A stretch of 64,000 nt of DNA from an uncultured Latescibacterota bacterium (GTDB lineage: Bacteria; Latescibacterota; UBA2968). Below are positions 17,931 to 27,112 of this stretch, one piece after another. Location of the stretch: contig OX638329.1 in assembly GCA_951812755.1 (NCBI GenBank), positions 2,093,339-2,157,338 of the forward strand. The letters run 5' to 3'. The notes under the pieces were generated by a model. The model was given only the letters and a program-made list of their open reading frames with translations. It was not told the origin of the DNA and ran no database searches. Made by a program: the position numbers and the translations under genes. Numbering within the stretch: the first letter of the stretch is position 1; each line of letters begins with the position of its first letter.

Positions 17931-20291
17931 ATGTTCAAGAACTACTTCACAACTGCGTTACGTAATTTCTCGCGACAGAAGACATATTCATTTATCAACA
18001 TAGCGGGGCTTTCTGTTGGGCTGGCCTGTAGTTTTTTGATCTTTATGTGGATAAAGCAGGAGATTACGTATGACCGATTTCATAACCAAGGCACGCAGAT
18101 TTATCAGGTGATGCGTAATTTTTCTGCAAATGACAAAATCTATACCTGGTCTTCTGCTCCCATGCCACTTGCCAAAGTGTTAGTAGAAGAATACCCAGAG
18201 ATTACCCACGCTATTTTAATAACCCGGCAAAGACATCTCTTATCTCAAGGCAATCAATTATTTCGAGAAGCTGGTATATATGCCAGTCCTTCTTTTTTTA
18301 ATGTTTTTACATTCCCACTTTTGCAAGGTGATACTCGAACGATATTGTCAGAACCCAATACCATTGCGATTTCAGAAAAATTGGCTGGTAAATATTTTGG
18401 GCCAGATTGGGCGAGTCAATCGATTCTCGAACAAAGTTTGACGGTTGACCATCGCAAAGAATTTACTATTAAAGCAGTATTTAGAGATGTACCGGGCAAT
18501 TCCTCTCTGCGTTTTGAATTCGTGCTTCCAATGGAAGATTATGTCGCCGAAAACAAGTGGCTTGAGCATTGGGGCAATAGCAGTTTGCAACTTTATGTGA
18601 GACTGCGAGAGGATACTGTCCTGGAAGATGTAAACACAAAGATCGAGCGCGTCCTCTTAGACCATTACAAAGGGACAACTGCCACGATTTTTTTGCATCC
18701 CTTATTGGATATGCACCTGTATTCTCAGTTTAAAAATGGCAAGTCAGTTGGAGGGCGTATTGAGTATGTGCAGATATTTACATTTGTTGCGGTGTTTATT
18801 TTATGCATTGCCTGCATTAATTTTATGAATTTGGCTACAGCGCGATCTACTCAGCGCGCACGAGAGATTGGCGTTCGTAAAACCGTAGGAGCCAGTAAGC
18901 GGGAACTCATAGGTCAATTTATGGGCGAGTCGATGTTGATAACGGTTTTTGCCTCAATTTTGGCTTTAGGCTTGGTTGAAATTTTCTTGCCCGCATTTAA
19001 CAGTCTGACAGACCAAGAACTTACACTTGATTGGTTGGATATACACATTTTGCCGGTCTTTTCAGGTATTACATTAGTAACAGGCCTAATCTCAGGGAGC
19101 TATCCGGCATTTTATTTGTCGGGTTTTAACCCAATCGGTGTATTGCGAGGTTCGTTGAAATCGGGATCGGGTGCTGTTTTTCTACGCCGAAACCTTGTGA
19201 TTTTTCAGTTTGTATTGGCAATTTTGATGATTATTGGCACACTGACGATCTATGAGCAAATAAATTATATCCTCAGCAAAAATCTGGGACTGGACCGTAA
19301 GAATGTGGTGTCTGTTGGTTTGGAAGGGCCAATAAAGCAACAATTGGAAACAGTTAAGCAAGAACTTCTGCGCCAGCCCGGCATTCAAAGCGTAGCGGCA
19401 TCCAGCCAAAATCCACTATCTGTTAGCCATTCAACGAGCGATCCCAAATGGGATGGGAAAGACCCAGAGTCCCAAATTGTATTTCACATTATCAACGCCG
19501 ATTTTGATTTTGTTGAAACTATGAAAATGAAAGTGGTACACGGCAGAGCGTTTTCTGAGGCGGTTGCAACCGATTCCTCAAATTATGTTGTAAACGAACA
19601 AATGGCACATGTGATGGGAATAGACAATCCGATTGGCGAAACGCTGAAATTTTGGGGAGATGAAGGTAAGATAATTGGCGTAGTTGAAGATTTTCATTTT
19701 AGTTCGATACATACGTCGATTGAGCCGCTGATTATTCGTATTGATCCAGCCACTTTCAACAAGCTTTATATACGCACCAGGGCAGGGCAAACAGCCGGGG
19801 CATTGGCAAATTTGGAAAAGGTTTTCAAAAAATTCAACCCCAACTATCCACTTGCATATCGGTTTATGGATGAGGACTTTGAGCGGATGTATCGCAGGGA
19901 AAAGATGCTGGGACAATTGACCACCACTTTTGCAGCTTTGGCAATTTTTATCTCTTGTTTGGGATTATTTGGCTTGGCGTCTTTTACAGCGGAACAGCGC
20001 ACCAAAGATATTGGGATTAGAAAGATATTGGGTGCTTCCGTTACCAATTTGATTTTACTGCTGTCCAGAGAGTTTATCAAATTGGTGGTGATTGCGTTTG
20101 TATTGGCCATACCTTTAGCCTATTACTTTATGACAATGTGGTTGAACGCGTTTGCCTATCGCATCAATATAGGGTTAGAAGTCTTTGTTTTGGCGGGTGG
20201 GGCATCATTTATTATTGCCTGGTTGACCGTGAGCTATCAAGCACTCAAAGTGGCCTCTGCCAATCCCGTTGATGCCCTGCGAAATGAATGA
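17931..20291 (+). CDS. FtsX/MacB-like ABC transporter permease (paralogue 2)
   Basis: I place the start at ATG 17931 (MFKNYF) behind AAGGGG; a GTG five codons earlier overlaps the previous stop. The product is 786 aa with the same plan as paralogue 1: FSRQKTYSFIN leader and TM1, MacB_PCD domain, FtsX core 1 near 285-420 (EIGVRKTVGAS), second periplasmic part, FtsX core 2 near 670-786 (DIGIRKILGAS), ending NPVDALRNE. Its base composition is clearly more AT-rich than paralogue 1 just upstream, so the two probably did not arise by a recent local duplication. It is last in the presumed sigma-54 operon from 14028. Confidence 0.87.
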   Translation: MFKNYFTTALRNFSRQKTYSFINIAGLSVGLACSFLIFMWIKQEITYDRFHNQGTQIYQVMRNFSANDKIYTWSSAPMPLAKVLVEEYPEITHAILITRQRHLLSQGNQLFREAGIYASPSFFNVFTFPLLQGDTRTILSEPNTIAISEKLAGKYFGPDWASQSILEQSLTVDHRKEFTIKAVFRDVPGNSSLRFEFVLPMEDYVAENKWLEHWGNSSLQLYVRLREDTVLEDVNTKIERVLLDHYKGTTATIFLHPLLDMHLYSQFKNGKSVGGRIEYVQIFTFVAVFILCIACINFMNLATARSTQRAREIGVRKTVGASKRELIGQFMGESMLITVFASILALGLVEIFLPAFNSLTDQELTLDWLDIHILPVFSGITLVTGLISGSYPAFYLSGFNPIGVLRGSLKSGSGAVFLRRNLVIFQFVLAILMIIGTLTIYEQINYILSKNLGLDRKNVVSVGLEGPIKQQLETVKQELLRQPGIQSVAASSQNPLSVSHSTSDPKWDGKDPESQIVFHIINADFDFVETMKMKVVHGRAFSEAVATDSSNYVVNEQMAHVMGIDNPIGETLKFWGDEGKIIGVVEDFHFSSIHTSIEPLIIRIDPATFNKLYIRTRAGQTAGALANLEKVFKKFNPNYPLAYRFMDEDFERMYRREKMLGQLTTTFAALAIFISCLGLFGLASFTAEQRTKDIGIRKILGASVTNLILLLSREFIKLVVIAFVLAIPLAYYFMTMWLNAFAYRINIGLEVFVLAGGASFIIAWLTVSYQALKVASANPVDALRNE

Positions 20292-20295
20292 AATC

Positions 20296-20308
20296 TGACT
20301 CTGTTCAA
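20296..20308 (+). repeat. 13-bp direct repeat, left copy
   Basis: CTGACTCTGTTCA lies four bases after the stop of permease paralogue 2; an identical copy lies 11 bases before the start of permease paralogue 3. The accessory genes in between are thus flanked by direct repeats. Confidence 0.5.
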
Positions 20309-20420
20309 CCGCTGTCGCGGGTTAAAATTGCTGGCATCTTCTCAAAACACAAAGGATTCGGGGAGAGGCCAAAAAACTTGAATTAATAGAAGACTCGAAA
20401 ATATTAAAGGGAAAAAACCA

Positions 20421-20978
20421 GTGCCAAATTTTGGAGCCAGTGCAGTAGTTGTCTCAGACGGGCAAGTTCTGCTCATTAAGCGGAAGGATGTCGAGGTCTG
20501 GGCATTGCCCGGTGGTGCGATTGATTCAGGTGAATCGACTGCACAAGCGGCGATACGCGAAGTCAAAGAGGAGACGGGGATCGACATCCAGCTCGTACGC
20601 CTGGTTGGTATATACTCAAGCCCAAACTGGCGCTCAGGCGGTGACCATGCGATCGTTTATGCAGCCATTCCGAAGAATGACAAACCGGTAGCTCAAGTGA
20701 ACGAGGTTTTAGATGTCGGCTATTTCAGTCCAGATCAGTTGCCCGAACCGTTTACGTGGTGGCATCGCCGAAGAATCGCTGATGCCCTGCGTGGGATCAC
20801 GGGCGTTTCTTGCGTACAGGACAGAGTATGGACACTGGGTCCGAATCTGAATCGCCGAGAGATATACGACATGTTGACCCGTTCAGGTTTATCGCCCAGT
20901 GACTTTTATGAACAGTATTTCACTGAAATAGGACAGGTCGGAGAAAAAATTGAAGTTGACGGCGTTTCAATTGGGTAA
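20421..20978 (+). CDS. Nudix hydrolase
   Basis: The 185-aa protein starts at GTG 20421 with AAAGGG upstream. The Nudix box is complete: G32, E38, R46-E47, E50-E51 and G53 follow the GX5EX7REUXEEXGU pattern. Nudix enzymes hydrolyse nucleoside diphosphates linked to another group, often for pool cleaning; the substrate is not predictable here. The C-terminal ~60 residues after the fold are unusual in ending with a Gly/Ile/Val-rich tail. A 47-base piece of this gene (20460-20506) recurs at 25994-26040. It is the first of several accessory genes between permeases 2 and 3. Confidence 0.88.
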   Translation: MPNFGASAVVVSDGQVLLIKRKDVEVWALPGGAIDSGESTAQAAIREVKEETGIDIQLVRLVGIYSSPNWRSGGDHAIVYAAIPKNDKPVAQVNEVLDVGYFSPDQLPEPFTWWHRRRIADALRGITGVSCVQDRVWTLGPNLNRREIYDMLTRSGLSPSDFYEQYFTEIGQVGEKIEVDGVSIG

Positions 20979-21078
20979 TCAGACACTTCTGAAAAAAATT
21001 CAGCCTTGAAAAACGGTTATTATTCATTATTTTATAGGAAAATAGCCGTATTGCGCCGCAAACATCAAGAGGTCTATC

Positions 21079-21429
21079 ATGAAAATCACGATGGATATTC
21101 CCGATGATCTGGCCGCGCGGTTGCGCGATAGAGAAGATCACACCGAAATTATAGAACTTGGACTTCGCAAAATTGATGCAAATACGCATTCGACCTTTGA
21201 AGATGCTTCGGATATCTTAGAAAAGCTGATCGCCCTTCCTTCTGCAGAAGAAATTATAAAGCTTCGTCCATCAGATAGCTTACAAAAACGGATTGATGCT
21301 TTGCTAAAGAAAAATCGCACGGAAGGATTGGAGCCCGAAGAAGAAAGAGAGTGGACGCATTATGAATACCTGGAACATCTGGTACGCTTAGCCAAAGCCA
21401 ACGCTGCCTTAAAGCTCAAGACCAAATGA
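21079..21429 (+). CDS. Small antitoxin-like protein paired with HNH nuclease
   Basis: The 116-aa protein starts at ATG 21079 with AAGAGGT upstream. It opens with MKITMDIPDDLAARLR, a ribbon-helix-helix-style beginning seen in many antitoxins. The remainder is helical and charged (KLRPSDSLQKRIDALLKK, EPEEEREW). Its last codon overlaps the HNH gene's ATG by four bases (ATGA), so the two are translationally coupled. Inference: a DNA-binding or accessory partner of the HNH protein. The family name is not recognised. Confidence 0.6.
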   Translation: MKITMDIPDDLAARLRDREDHTEIIELGLRKIDANTHSTFEDASDILEKLIALPSAEEIIKLRPSDSLQKRIDALLKKNRTEGLEPEEEREWTHYEYLEHLVRLAKANAALKLKTK

Positions 21430-21836
21430 GTTCATCATATATTCCCACCAATCTGCGTAGTCAAGTCATTGAACGCGCAAACGAACTATGCGAATACTGT
21501 CTCATTCCACAATCATTTTCATTTTCTACACACCAAATTGATCACATCATAGCCCAAAAACACGGCGGGCAAACAATCTCTGAAAACCTCGCGCTTTCAT
21601 GTTCAATATGTAATAAATACAAGGGAAGCGACATAGCCTCTATTGATCCACAAACAGAGATTATCACCTCGCTGTTCAATCCTCGCCAGGATATTTGGGA
21701 TGATCATTTCGTATTGCAGGTATCTGGAAATATTCATCCACTATCGCCAAAAGGTCGCGCAACCGCTCGCCTGCTCCAATTCAATCGATCCTTTCGCATT
21801 GCAGAACGGAGACTCCTTATTCTATCAAGGGTTTAA
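21426..21836 (+). CDS. HNH endonuclease
   Basis: The 136-aa protein has the HNH layout: C22-x2-C25, D39-H40, H46, N54 and C59-x2-C62, a beta-beta-alpha metal fold held by a Cys4 zinc knuckle. HNH proteins of this size nick or cut DNA and can be mobile-element, defence or repair enzymes. The four-base overlap with the preceding small gene suggests a functional pair. It could be a stand-alone defence or homing-like module; the context (accessory patchwork) does not decide. Confidence 0.82.
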   Translation: MSSSYIPTNLRSQVIERANELCEYCLIPQSFSFSTHQIDHIIAQKHGGQTISENLALSCSICNKYKGSDIASIDPQTEIITSLFNPRQDIWDDHFVLQVSGNIHPLSPKGRATARLLQFNRSFRIAERRLLILSRV

Positions 21837-21840
21837 TAAC

Positions 21841-22022
21841 CTTTACTAAAGTGCTGTTTGCGTCAGCCAAATCCCGAACTGTCATAATAAAATCAAGCAG
21901 TTTCAAGATTCGCCTCAAGGTGCAGGCGTCGCCACTGGCGATGCACATGCTGCCAAATGGAGAGGCAAAGACTACTTTGAAGATCAAGTCTCTCTACCGC
22001 AGGCTGAAAGGGCTATTTACAC
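21841..22022 (+). other. Possible gene remnant before the GNAT gene
   Basis: One frame is open from about 21841 into the next gene and has protein-like composition (DAHAAKWRGKDYFEDQVS near 21937-21990), but it has no start codon with a ribosome site and runs out of frame beneath the GNAT gene. It is probably a decayed fragment; I do not recognise its origin. Confidence 0.25.
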
Positions 22023-22850
22023 ATGGATAATATTCTGTCTGAAGCCGATCTTGAACTACTCTCGCACGCTACGGAGAACAATCTATACGATTTATATACC
22101 GAAATAGGAAAACTGGACAAAGGGGAGTTATTCGTACAAGAAGACTTTTCGTGGGTAATTGCCAGACCTTATTGGCCTAACTTCATCTTCAGGCCACAAT
22201 TTAAACCACAGTCCATATCTCTTCATCTCTCACAGATTATCAAAAAAATTAGGGACTTAGACGCACCACCGGTCATGCAAGTAGGCAATCAAGCAAAACC
22301 AAATGATTTGGGTGAGTGTCTAAAAAGAAACGGTTTTCAGATGCTGGTTGAGAGATCTTGTATGGCTCTTGATCTAAAAGCAAAACACTTTAGCTCTGCA
22401 ACGCCGAATGAGCTGGATATTTTTGAGATAAAGAACCAGGAAGATTTTGGACTATGGATTGACGTCGCGTTAAGATCGTTCAATCCCTACCTGGGTAGGG
22501 ATATATTTGGTTCCCTATTGAATGGGGAAAAAGTGAGATTTTATTCTGGTGTAAATGATGGCAAGGTGGTAGCTACGTCTATGACCTTCTTATCCTCGGG
22601 TGTAGCTGGGATCTATTTTGTATCTGTCATTCCAGAATTGAGAAATCGCGGTATGGGCAAAGAGATGATGTTAAGATGCATATACGAGGCGCAAGAATTG
22701 GGATACAATTATTGCATTTTGCAAGCAACTGGCCTGGGTGAGCACTTATACAGAAGTCTGGGATTCGAGCTGCGTGGCACATTAAAATATTTTTTCTTTT
22801 CCGATGTGAGCGTACAAGCATTTTTGCAAAATAACAGGCAATGCGCCTGA
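22023..22850 (+). CDS. GNAT family acetyltransferase
   Basis: The 275-aa protein has a C-terminal GNAT fold (about 130-260) with the acetyl-CoA loop VIPELRNRGMGKEM near 203-216 and the usual YRSLGF stretch near the end. The N-terminal ~125 residues form a second, divergent lobe, as in two-domain GNATs. The acceptor is unknown. The gene ends 22 bases before permease paralogue 3, and CTGACTCTGTTCA at its stop recurs just after permease paralogue 2. Confidence 0.78.
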   Translation: MDNILSEADLELLSHATENNLYDLYTEIGKLDKGELFVQEDFSWVIARPYWPNFIFRPQFKPQSISLHLSQIIKKIRDLDAPPVMQVGNQAKPNDLGECLKRNGFQMLVERSCMALDLKAKHFSSATPNELDIFEIKNQEDFGLWIDVALRSFNPYLGRDIFGSLLNGEKVRFYSGVNDGKVVATSMTFLSSGVAGIYFVSVIPELRNRGMGKEMMLRCIYEAQELGYNYCILQATGLGEHLYRSLGFELRGTLKYFFFSDVSVQAFLQNNRQCA

Positions 22851-22861
22851 CTCTGTTCACG
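22849..22861 (+). repeat. 13-bp direct repeat, right copy
   Basis: Identical to 20296-20308 (CTGACTCTGTTCA). It overlaps the GNAT gene's stop codon and precedes permease paralogue 3. Confidence 0.5.
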
Positions 22862-22872
22862 GAAGAACCCCA

Positions 22873-25320
22873 ATGCTCAAAAACTATTTAACGATCGCCA
22901 TCCGAATCCTGTTTCGGTACAAGGTATATTCGCTCATCAATATATCGGGATTGGCCATCGGCATGGCGTGTGCAGCGCTGATACTGCTTTACGTTCAAGA
23001 TGAACTCAATTTTGACACACATCATATCAAACGCGACCGCATCTACAGAGTACTCCGCGAGTTAAAAAGCGGGGATAACAGCATATTCAGCTATCGTACA
23101 TCGGGTGCCCTGCCACCTGCTATTGTACAAGACATTCCCGCTGCTGAACAGGCCATCCGAACCTTTTGGTTTAAAACATTTGTTCGTTATGAAGACACCC
23201 TTTTCGACCTCCAATATTGTATTGCCGATCCTGAAATTCTAAATGTATTCACCATTCCATTTCTTAAAGGAGACCCAGAAACAGCTTTACAAGGTGCAGG
23301 GACAGCGGTTTTGACAGAATCCGCAGCGTCCAGAATTTTTGGCAGGGTTGATCCCATGGGCAAGCAACTTCGGATAGATGGGGATCGAGACGACACCATC
23401 TATACCATAACGGGCATTGTCTCAGATCCCCCTGCGAATAGTTCATTACATTTTGAACTACTCACGGCGCACGTCTCGCGTATCATACCTAATTTTCTCA
23501 GGTATTGGACAGAGTGGCGCCCTATGTCACAGTATCGCGCTATTGAAACCTATGTTTTGTTACGTGAAAAAGCAGACCCAGTAGCATTTCAAATGCAACT
23601 CGCGGAAATTATGAAGCGCTACATGGGCGATACAGTTGCGGAAAACAATGCATACCATTTACAGGCAATGAACAGGATGCACCTGTATTCGGCACAGGAT
23701 TTTGGCATGCGCGACCACCTTTCGCAAGACGCAGGCAGACCGGCCTATGGCGATATCAATCAAATTTATCTGCTATCCATTATTGCCCTGATCGTACTCG
23801 TTATTGCCTGCGTTAATTTTATCAACCTGACGACATCGCGGGCAATTTCTCGGGCAACCGAAGTAGGCGTCCGCAAAGTGGTGGGCGCGCATCGAGGGCT
23901 GTTAATATTCCAGTTTTTCTTTGAAATCATGCTTCTGACGTTGATAGGCAGTATCATTGCTATTTGTCTTCTGGAACTGATACTGCCCGGGTTTAATGCC
24001 TTTGTTGCCAAAGACCTCACCCTGAACCCACAACACAATCCAATCTCCTATGTCATCGGACCTGTAGTCGTGTTGATAATAGGCATTGTGGCTGGCGGCA
24101 TCCCGGCGTTTTACCTGTCCGCCTTTCGACCTATCCAGGTACTTTCGGGAAAATCTACAACTGGACTAAATCAAAAATTCAGATTTCGGCAAGGGCTTGT
24201 GGTCTTTCAATTTGGATTGGCGGCAATTCTAATCGCATTTACCTTTATCGTTCACAAGCAACTCAAATATATGCAAATGAAAGACCTTGGATTTCTGAAA
24301 GAACAGGTGATTGAATTAGATATAATCTGGAAGGCGCGAGATGTACAGGGCAGAAACTTAGCAGGTCGCTATCAGGAAGTGAAACAGATCTTTTTACAGC
24401 ACCCAAATGTCCTATCAGCCACAGCGACGAGGTTTCCACAGGATCGTCCTGCGCCCTTGAATGTATATCAGGCTGAAGGCTTGTCAGAAGAATGGCGATT
24501 TGGAGAGTTCGACATAGACGAATCGTATGTTGACTTTTTTGGGGTAGATATCGTTCAAGGCCGGAATCTGTTCATAGGGGATCGCTATCAAGACAGAGAT
24601 TCACCAGTCAAATATTTGCTGAATGAAACCGCCGTAAAAATGATAGGCTGGGATCAACCTATCGGCAAGCGATTTGGCCGTGCAGGCAGAATAGACGGTG
24701 TAATTGTAGGCGTAATTGGTGACTTTCATTTGGGTAGCCTGCATCATCAAATCCCTCCCCTGGTCTTCCGACAGGGTTCGATAAAATTTCTGTACCTCAA
24801 AATTGCCCCTCAAAATATGCGTGAAACCCTTCAATTTATCGGACAAACGTGGAAAGAACTACTACCCGAGCGACCTTTTACCTATGCATTTTTAGACGAA
24901 AAACTGGACCGGACAAACTATGCGAAAGAAATTCAGTTAAGCCAGGTTTTCAGTGCATTCTCTGCATTGGCCATTCTCATCTCTTGTTTGGGGTTACTTG
25001 GCCTGATATCATTCATGGTTGAGCGACGCACAAAAGAAATTGGAATACGCAAGGTATTAGGTGCGTCAGAATACGATATTTTGCGCTTGTTCTTAAAAGA
25101 ATTTTTGCTCCTGGTCGTTATAGCAAATGCGATTGCTCTCCCCATCGCCTACTGGGGCATTCACCAATGGTTAGAATCATTTGCCTATCGAGCACAAGCG
25201 GAAATCACCATCTTCGCAGGAACCGGATTGTTAACCCTGTTCATTACCGGGATCACCGTAGGATTTCTCATCTTAAAAAATGCGCGCAGAAATCCGGTTG
25301 ACGCACTGCGTTACGAATAA
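22873..25320 (+). CDS. FtsX/MacB-like ABC transporter permease (paralogue 3)
   Basis: The 815-aa protein starts at ATG 22873 behind GGAAGAA. Plan as in the others: MLKNYLTIAIR leader, TM1 (~20-42), MacB_PCD domain, FtsX core 1 near 300-430 (EVGVRKVVGAH), a long second extracytoplasmic part, FtsX core 2 near 700-815 (EIGIRKVLGAS), ending NPVDALRYE. There is no promoter space upstream (22 bases after the GNAT gene), so it either uses a promoter inside the accessory block or was separated from the earlier operon by an insertion. No ATPase subunit is adjacent. Confidence 0.87.
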   Translation: MLKNYLTIAIRILFRYKVYSLINISGLAIGMACAALILLYVQDELNFDTHHIKRDRIYRVLRELKSGDNSIFSYRTSGALPPAIVQDIPAAEQAIRTFWFKTFVRYEDTLFDLQYCIADPEILNVFTIPFLKGDPETALQGAGTAVLTESAASRIFGRVDPMGKQLRIDGDRDDTIYTITGIVSDPPANSSLHFELLTAHVSRIIPNFLRYWTEWRPMSQYRAIETYVLLREKADPVAFQMQLAEIMKRYMGDTVAENNAYHLQAMNRMHLYSAQDFGMRDHLSQDAGRPAYGDINQIYLLSIIALIVLVIACVNFINLTTSRAISRATEVGVRKVVGAHRGLLIFQFFFEIMLLTLIGSIIAICLLELILPGFNAFVAKDLTLNPQHNPISYVIGPVVVLIIGIVAGGIPAFYLSAFRPIQVLSGKSTTGLNQKFRFRQGLVVFQFGLAAILIAFTFIVHKQLKYMQMKDLGFLKEQVIELDIIWKARDVQGRNLAGRYQEVKQIFLQHPNVLSATATRFPQDRPAPLNVYQAEGLSEEWRFGEFDIDESYVDFFGVDIVQGRNLFIGDRYQDRDSPVKYLLNETAVKMIGWDQPIGKRFGRAGRIDGVIVGVIGDFHLGSLHHQIPPLVFRQGSIKFLYLKIAPQNMRETLQFIGQTWKELLPERPFTYAFLDEKLDRTNYAKEIQLSQVFSAFSALAILISCLGLLGLISFMVERRTKEIGIRKVLGASEYDILRLFLKEFLLLVVIANAIALPIAYWGIHQWLESFAYRAQAEITIFAGTGLLTLFITGITVGFLILKNARRNPVDALRYE

Positions 25321-25377
25321 ACGGAGCGACAAAGACTTCGAGAGCATTTTTTCCCGCCTGCTCAATCAATAAAAATT

Positions 25378-26013
25378 ATGCGTGATGTACATCCCAACAC
25401 AAAAGTAATTCTCATCGGCGGCTCATCCCACTCCGGAAAGTCAGCCCTATCCGAGTCAATAGCCGCAAATCTGGGATGGAACCGAATCTCCACAGACACA
25501 CTTGCCCGCCATCCCGGCCGGCCGTGGAGACCTGAGCCAGAAAAGGTACCAGACCATGTGGCGGAACACTATCTCTCCCTATCAGTTGACGAACTGATCG
25601 TGGATGTGCTCCACCACTACAGGGTCAATGTATGGCCGAAGGTTGAGGAAATTGTCGCGTCTCACATCGACGATCCTTCCCAAGGGGGATTAGTCATAGA
25701 AGGATCAGCGCTATGGCCCGAACTTGTAGCAACCCTGGACTTCGACAATATTGCCGCATTATGGCTTACAGCGAGTGAGGCGGTTTTTCAGCAGAGAATT
25801 CGCGATGAAAGCCTGTACCATTCGAAATTGCCTCAAGAACAAAGGATGATCGATAAGTTTTTGAAACGTACGCTCGTCTATAACGCGCAGATGATTGAGG
25901 TAGCCGACCAGCATGGGTTCATTCTCGTAGATGTTCAGCAATCCAATGTGGAGGTGCTCACCAACAGGTGCTTATCGATACTCAGCATAGAACGGACAAG
26001 TTCTGCTCATTAA
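25378..26013 (+). CDS. P-loop kinase-like ATPase
   Basis: The 211-aa protein has Walker A GGSSHSGKS at 14-22 near the N-terminus and reads as a small-molecule kinase of the AAA_33/2-phosphoglycerate kinase-like type (LRISTDT-like LID, LVIEGSALWPEL strand). A phosphotransfer or regulatory nucleotide-binding role is likely; the substrate is unknown. The 3' end is a patch: the last codons (about TSSAH and stop) come from a 47-base fragment of the Nudix gene at 20460. A diverged copy of its C-terminal ~40 codons lies at 31411-31533. Confidence 0.72.
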   Translation: MRDVHPNTKVILIGGSSHSGKSALSESIAANLGWNRISTDTLARHPGRPWRPEPEKVPDHVAEHYLSLSVDELIVDVLHHYRVNVWPKVEEIVASHIDDPSQGGLVIEGSALWPELVATLDFDNIAALWLTASEAVFQQRIRDESLYHSKLPQEQRMIDKFLKRTLVYNAQMIEVADQHGFILVDVQQSNVEVLTNRCLSILSIERTSSAH

Positions 26014-26040
26014 GCTGAGGGAGGTCGAGGTTTGGGCATT
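25994..26040 (+). repeat. Nudix gene fragment at the kinase 3' end
   Basis: It matches 20460-20506 of the Nudix gene at 42 of 47 positions with no gap. It supplies the kinase gene's stop codon and continues past it. Confidence 0.8.
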
Positions 26041-26061
26041 ACATCAAAGGTTATTAGGGAT

Positions 26062-26475
26062 TCAAGGAATGGTTAAAAAATTGGCTTGCGTAAAGTGCCT
26101 ATCAAATGTTAAGGCAGTCTGAATTTTTCGTTGCTGCATGACAACAAATGAAATGCAATCAGTTAAAGAGTAGAGCTTATCTGAATGTTGCTCGAAATAT
26201 TCCCAACCTTTGCGAAATAGAGAGTCATCCACCTGGATTAGCTGAATAGAAGGACTGTTCAAGAGACGCGAGCCAACTTCAACTGCTTTATCATGTCGAT
26301 TTCGACTATTAAAAAAAGTGACCACTTCATCAAATACAAAGGAAGTGGTCACTAAAAACGGACGTGAACGAATAAGGTTTTGCCAATGATTTTTTGCGCG
26401 TGTATGGTTTTTGTCGTTAGAAGCTTCAAGGGCAATGAGATAACCTGTATCCAGAAAGAATATATTTGAGTTCAT
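26062..26475 (-). CDS. PIN domain toxin (VapC-like ribonuclease)
   Basis: The 137-aa protein has a complete PIN acidic set: D9 (FFLDTGYLIAL), E50 (FDE), D106 (LTDCISF) and D125 (TFDRHF). VapC-type toxins cut tRNA, rRNA or mRNA and are held inactive by a cognate antitoxin. The start overlaps the end of the AbrB-like gene upstream by four bases. The pair lies on the opposite strand from its neighbours. Confidence 0.85.
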   Translation of the reverse strand: MNSNIFFLDTGYLIALEASNDKNHTRAKNHWQNLIRSRPFLVTTSFVFDEVVTFFNSRNRHDKAVEVGSRLLNSPSIQLIQVDDSLFRKGWEYFEQHSDKLYSLTDCISFVVMQQRKIQTALTFDRHFTQANFLTIP

Positions 26476-26726
26476 GAAGATGTGCCATACAAATACTTGT
26501 CATGCTGTTCGGAAGCATCTGAAATACCACATTCCACTGGATTTTCTCCCAGGTTCCAAATAGGATCGATCTGTGAACCGCTACCGTTGGAATTCATCTG
26601 TCCCGTCGGCATAATTGTAATCACATCATTTTCTTTTTTTATTTCAACTTCCTCAATTCCTTCTAACAACTGCCGAGGGATCAAAACCCCCTGGGCTGTT
26701 ACTTTTGTTTTTATCGTTTTATTCAT
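26472..26726 (-). CDS. AbrB-like antitoxin of the PIN toxin
   Basis: I place the start at ATG 26726 behind AAGGA; the frame extends 30 codons upstream without a good start. The product is 84 aa. The N-terminus (KTKVTAQGVLIPRQLL, then EVEIKKENDVITIMP) is the swapped-hairpin AbrB/VapB fold that binds DNA. The C-terminal ~45 residues are the likely toxin-binding tail. Such antitoxins repress their own operon. Coupling by ATGA overlap with the PIN gene supports the pairing. Confidence 0.75.
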   Translation of the reverse strand: MNKTIKTKVTAQGVLIPRQLLEGIEEVEIKKENDVITIMPTGQMNSNGSGSQIDPIWNLGENPVECGISDASEQHDKYLYGTSS

Positions 26727-26858
26727 AGCTAAAATCCTTATAGTGATGGCGGCATGGAAGCGACCGATTTTTATAGATAGAAATATAAAAGTCTGCGACT
26801 GAAAATCAAGAACCAATACGCTGTGTTCATACTCGCTGCGCTTGTACTTGTCAAATAT

Positions 26859-26898
26859 GAGTTCCCGCTGGATAGTCTATTCAGCGGGAATCTTTTAT
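26859..26898 (+). repeat. Palindromic hairpin repeat, copy 1 (terminator-like)
   Basis: TTCCCGCTGGATAG with CTATTCAGCGGGAA forms a near-perfect stem, followed by TCTTTTAT. It matches 32097-32136 at 37 of 40 positions. Either a terminator or a dispersed element; both copies lie next to truncated genes. Confidence 0.65.
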
Positions 26899-26947
26899 TA
26901 TTGAGAAATTAGTCGGCCGACATCCCAATAAACAAAAGGAACAGAAA

Positions 26948-27112
26948 ATGATTTTAGAAGTTGCAATATTGGACGTGAAGCCAGGGCGAGAGCAGGAATT
27001 TGAAGCAGCTTTTGGCGAGGTACAAAAGATTATATCGCGTAAGGAGAAAGATCATGTATTCAAGATTCATCATGAGAACCCTGGGAAGTTTTTCAATTCT
27101 CTTTTTTTGTAA
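26948..27112 (+). pseudogene. Antibiotic biosynthesis monooxygenase (ABM) fragment
   Basis: A 54-codon frame opens with AAAAGGAA upstream of ATG. The first ~28 residues (MILEVAILDVKPG, then EFEAAFGEVQKI) match the start of ABM-family ferredoxin-like proteins, which are normally ~95-110 aa. The match then stops and the rest does not resemble the family. The ankyrin gene's ATG lies inside it in another frame. It is probably a truncated gene whose 3' part was replaced. Confidence 0.6.
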
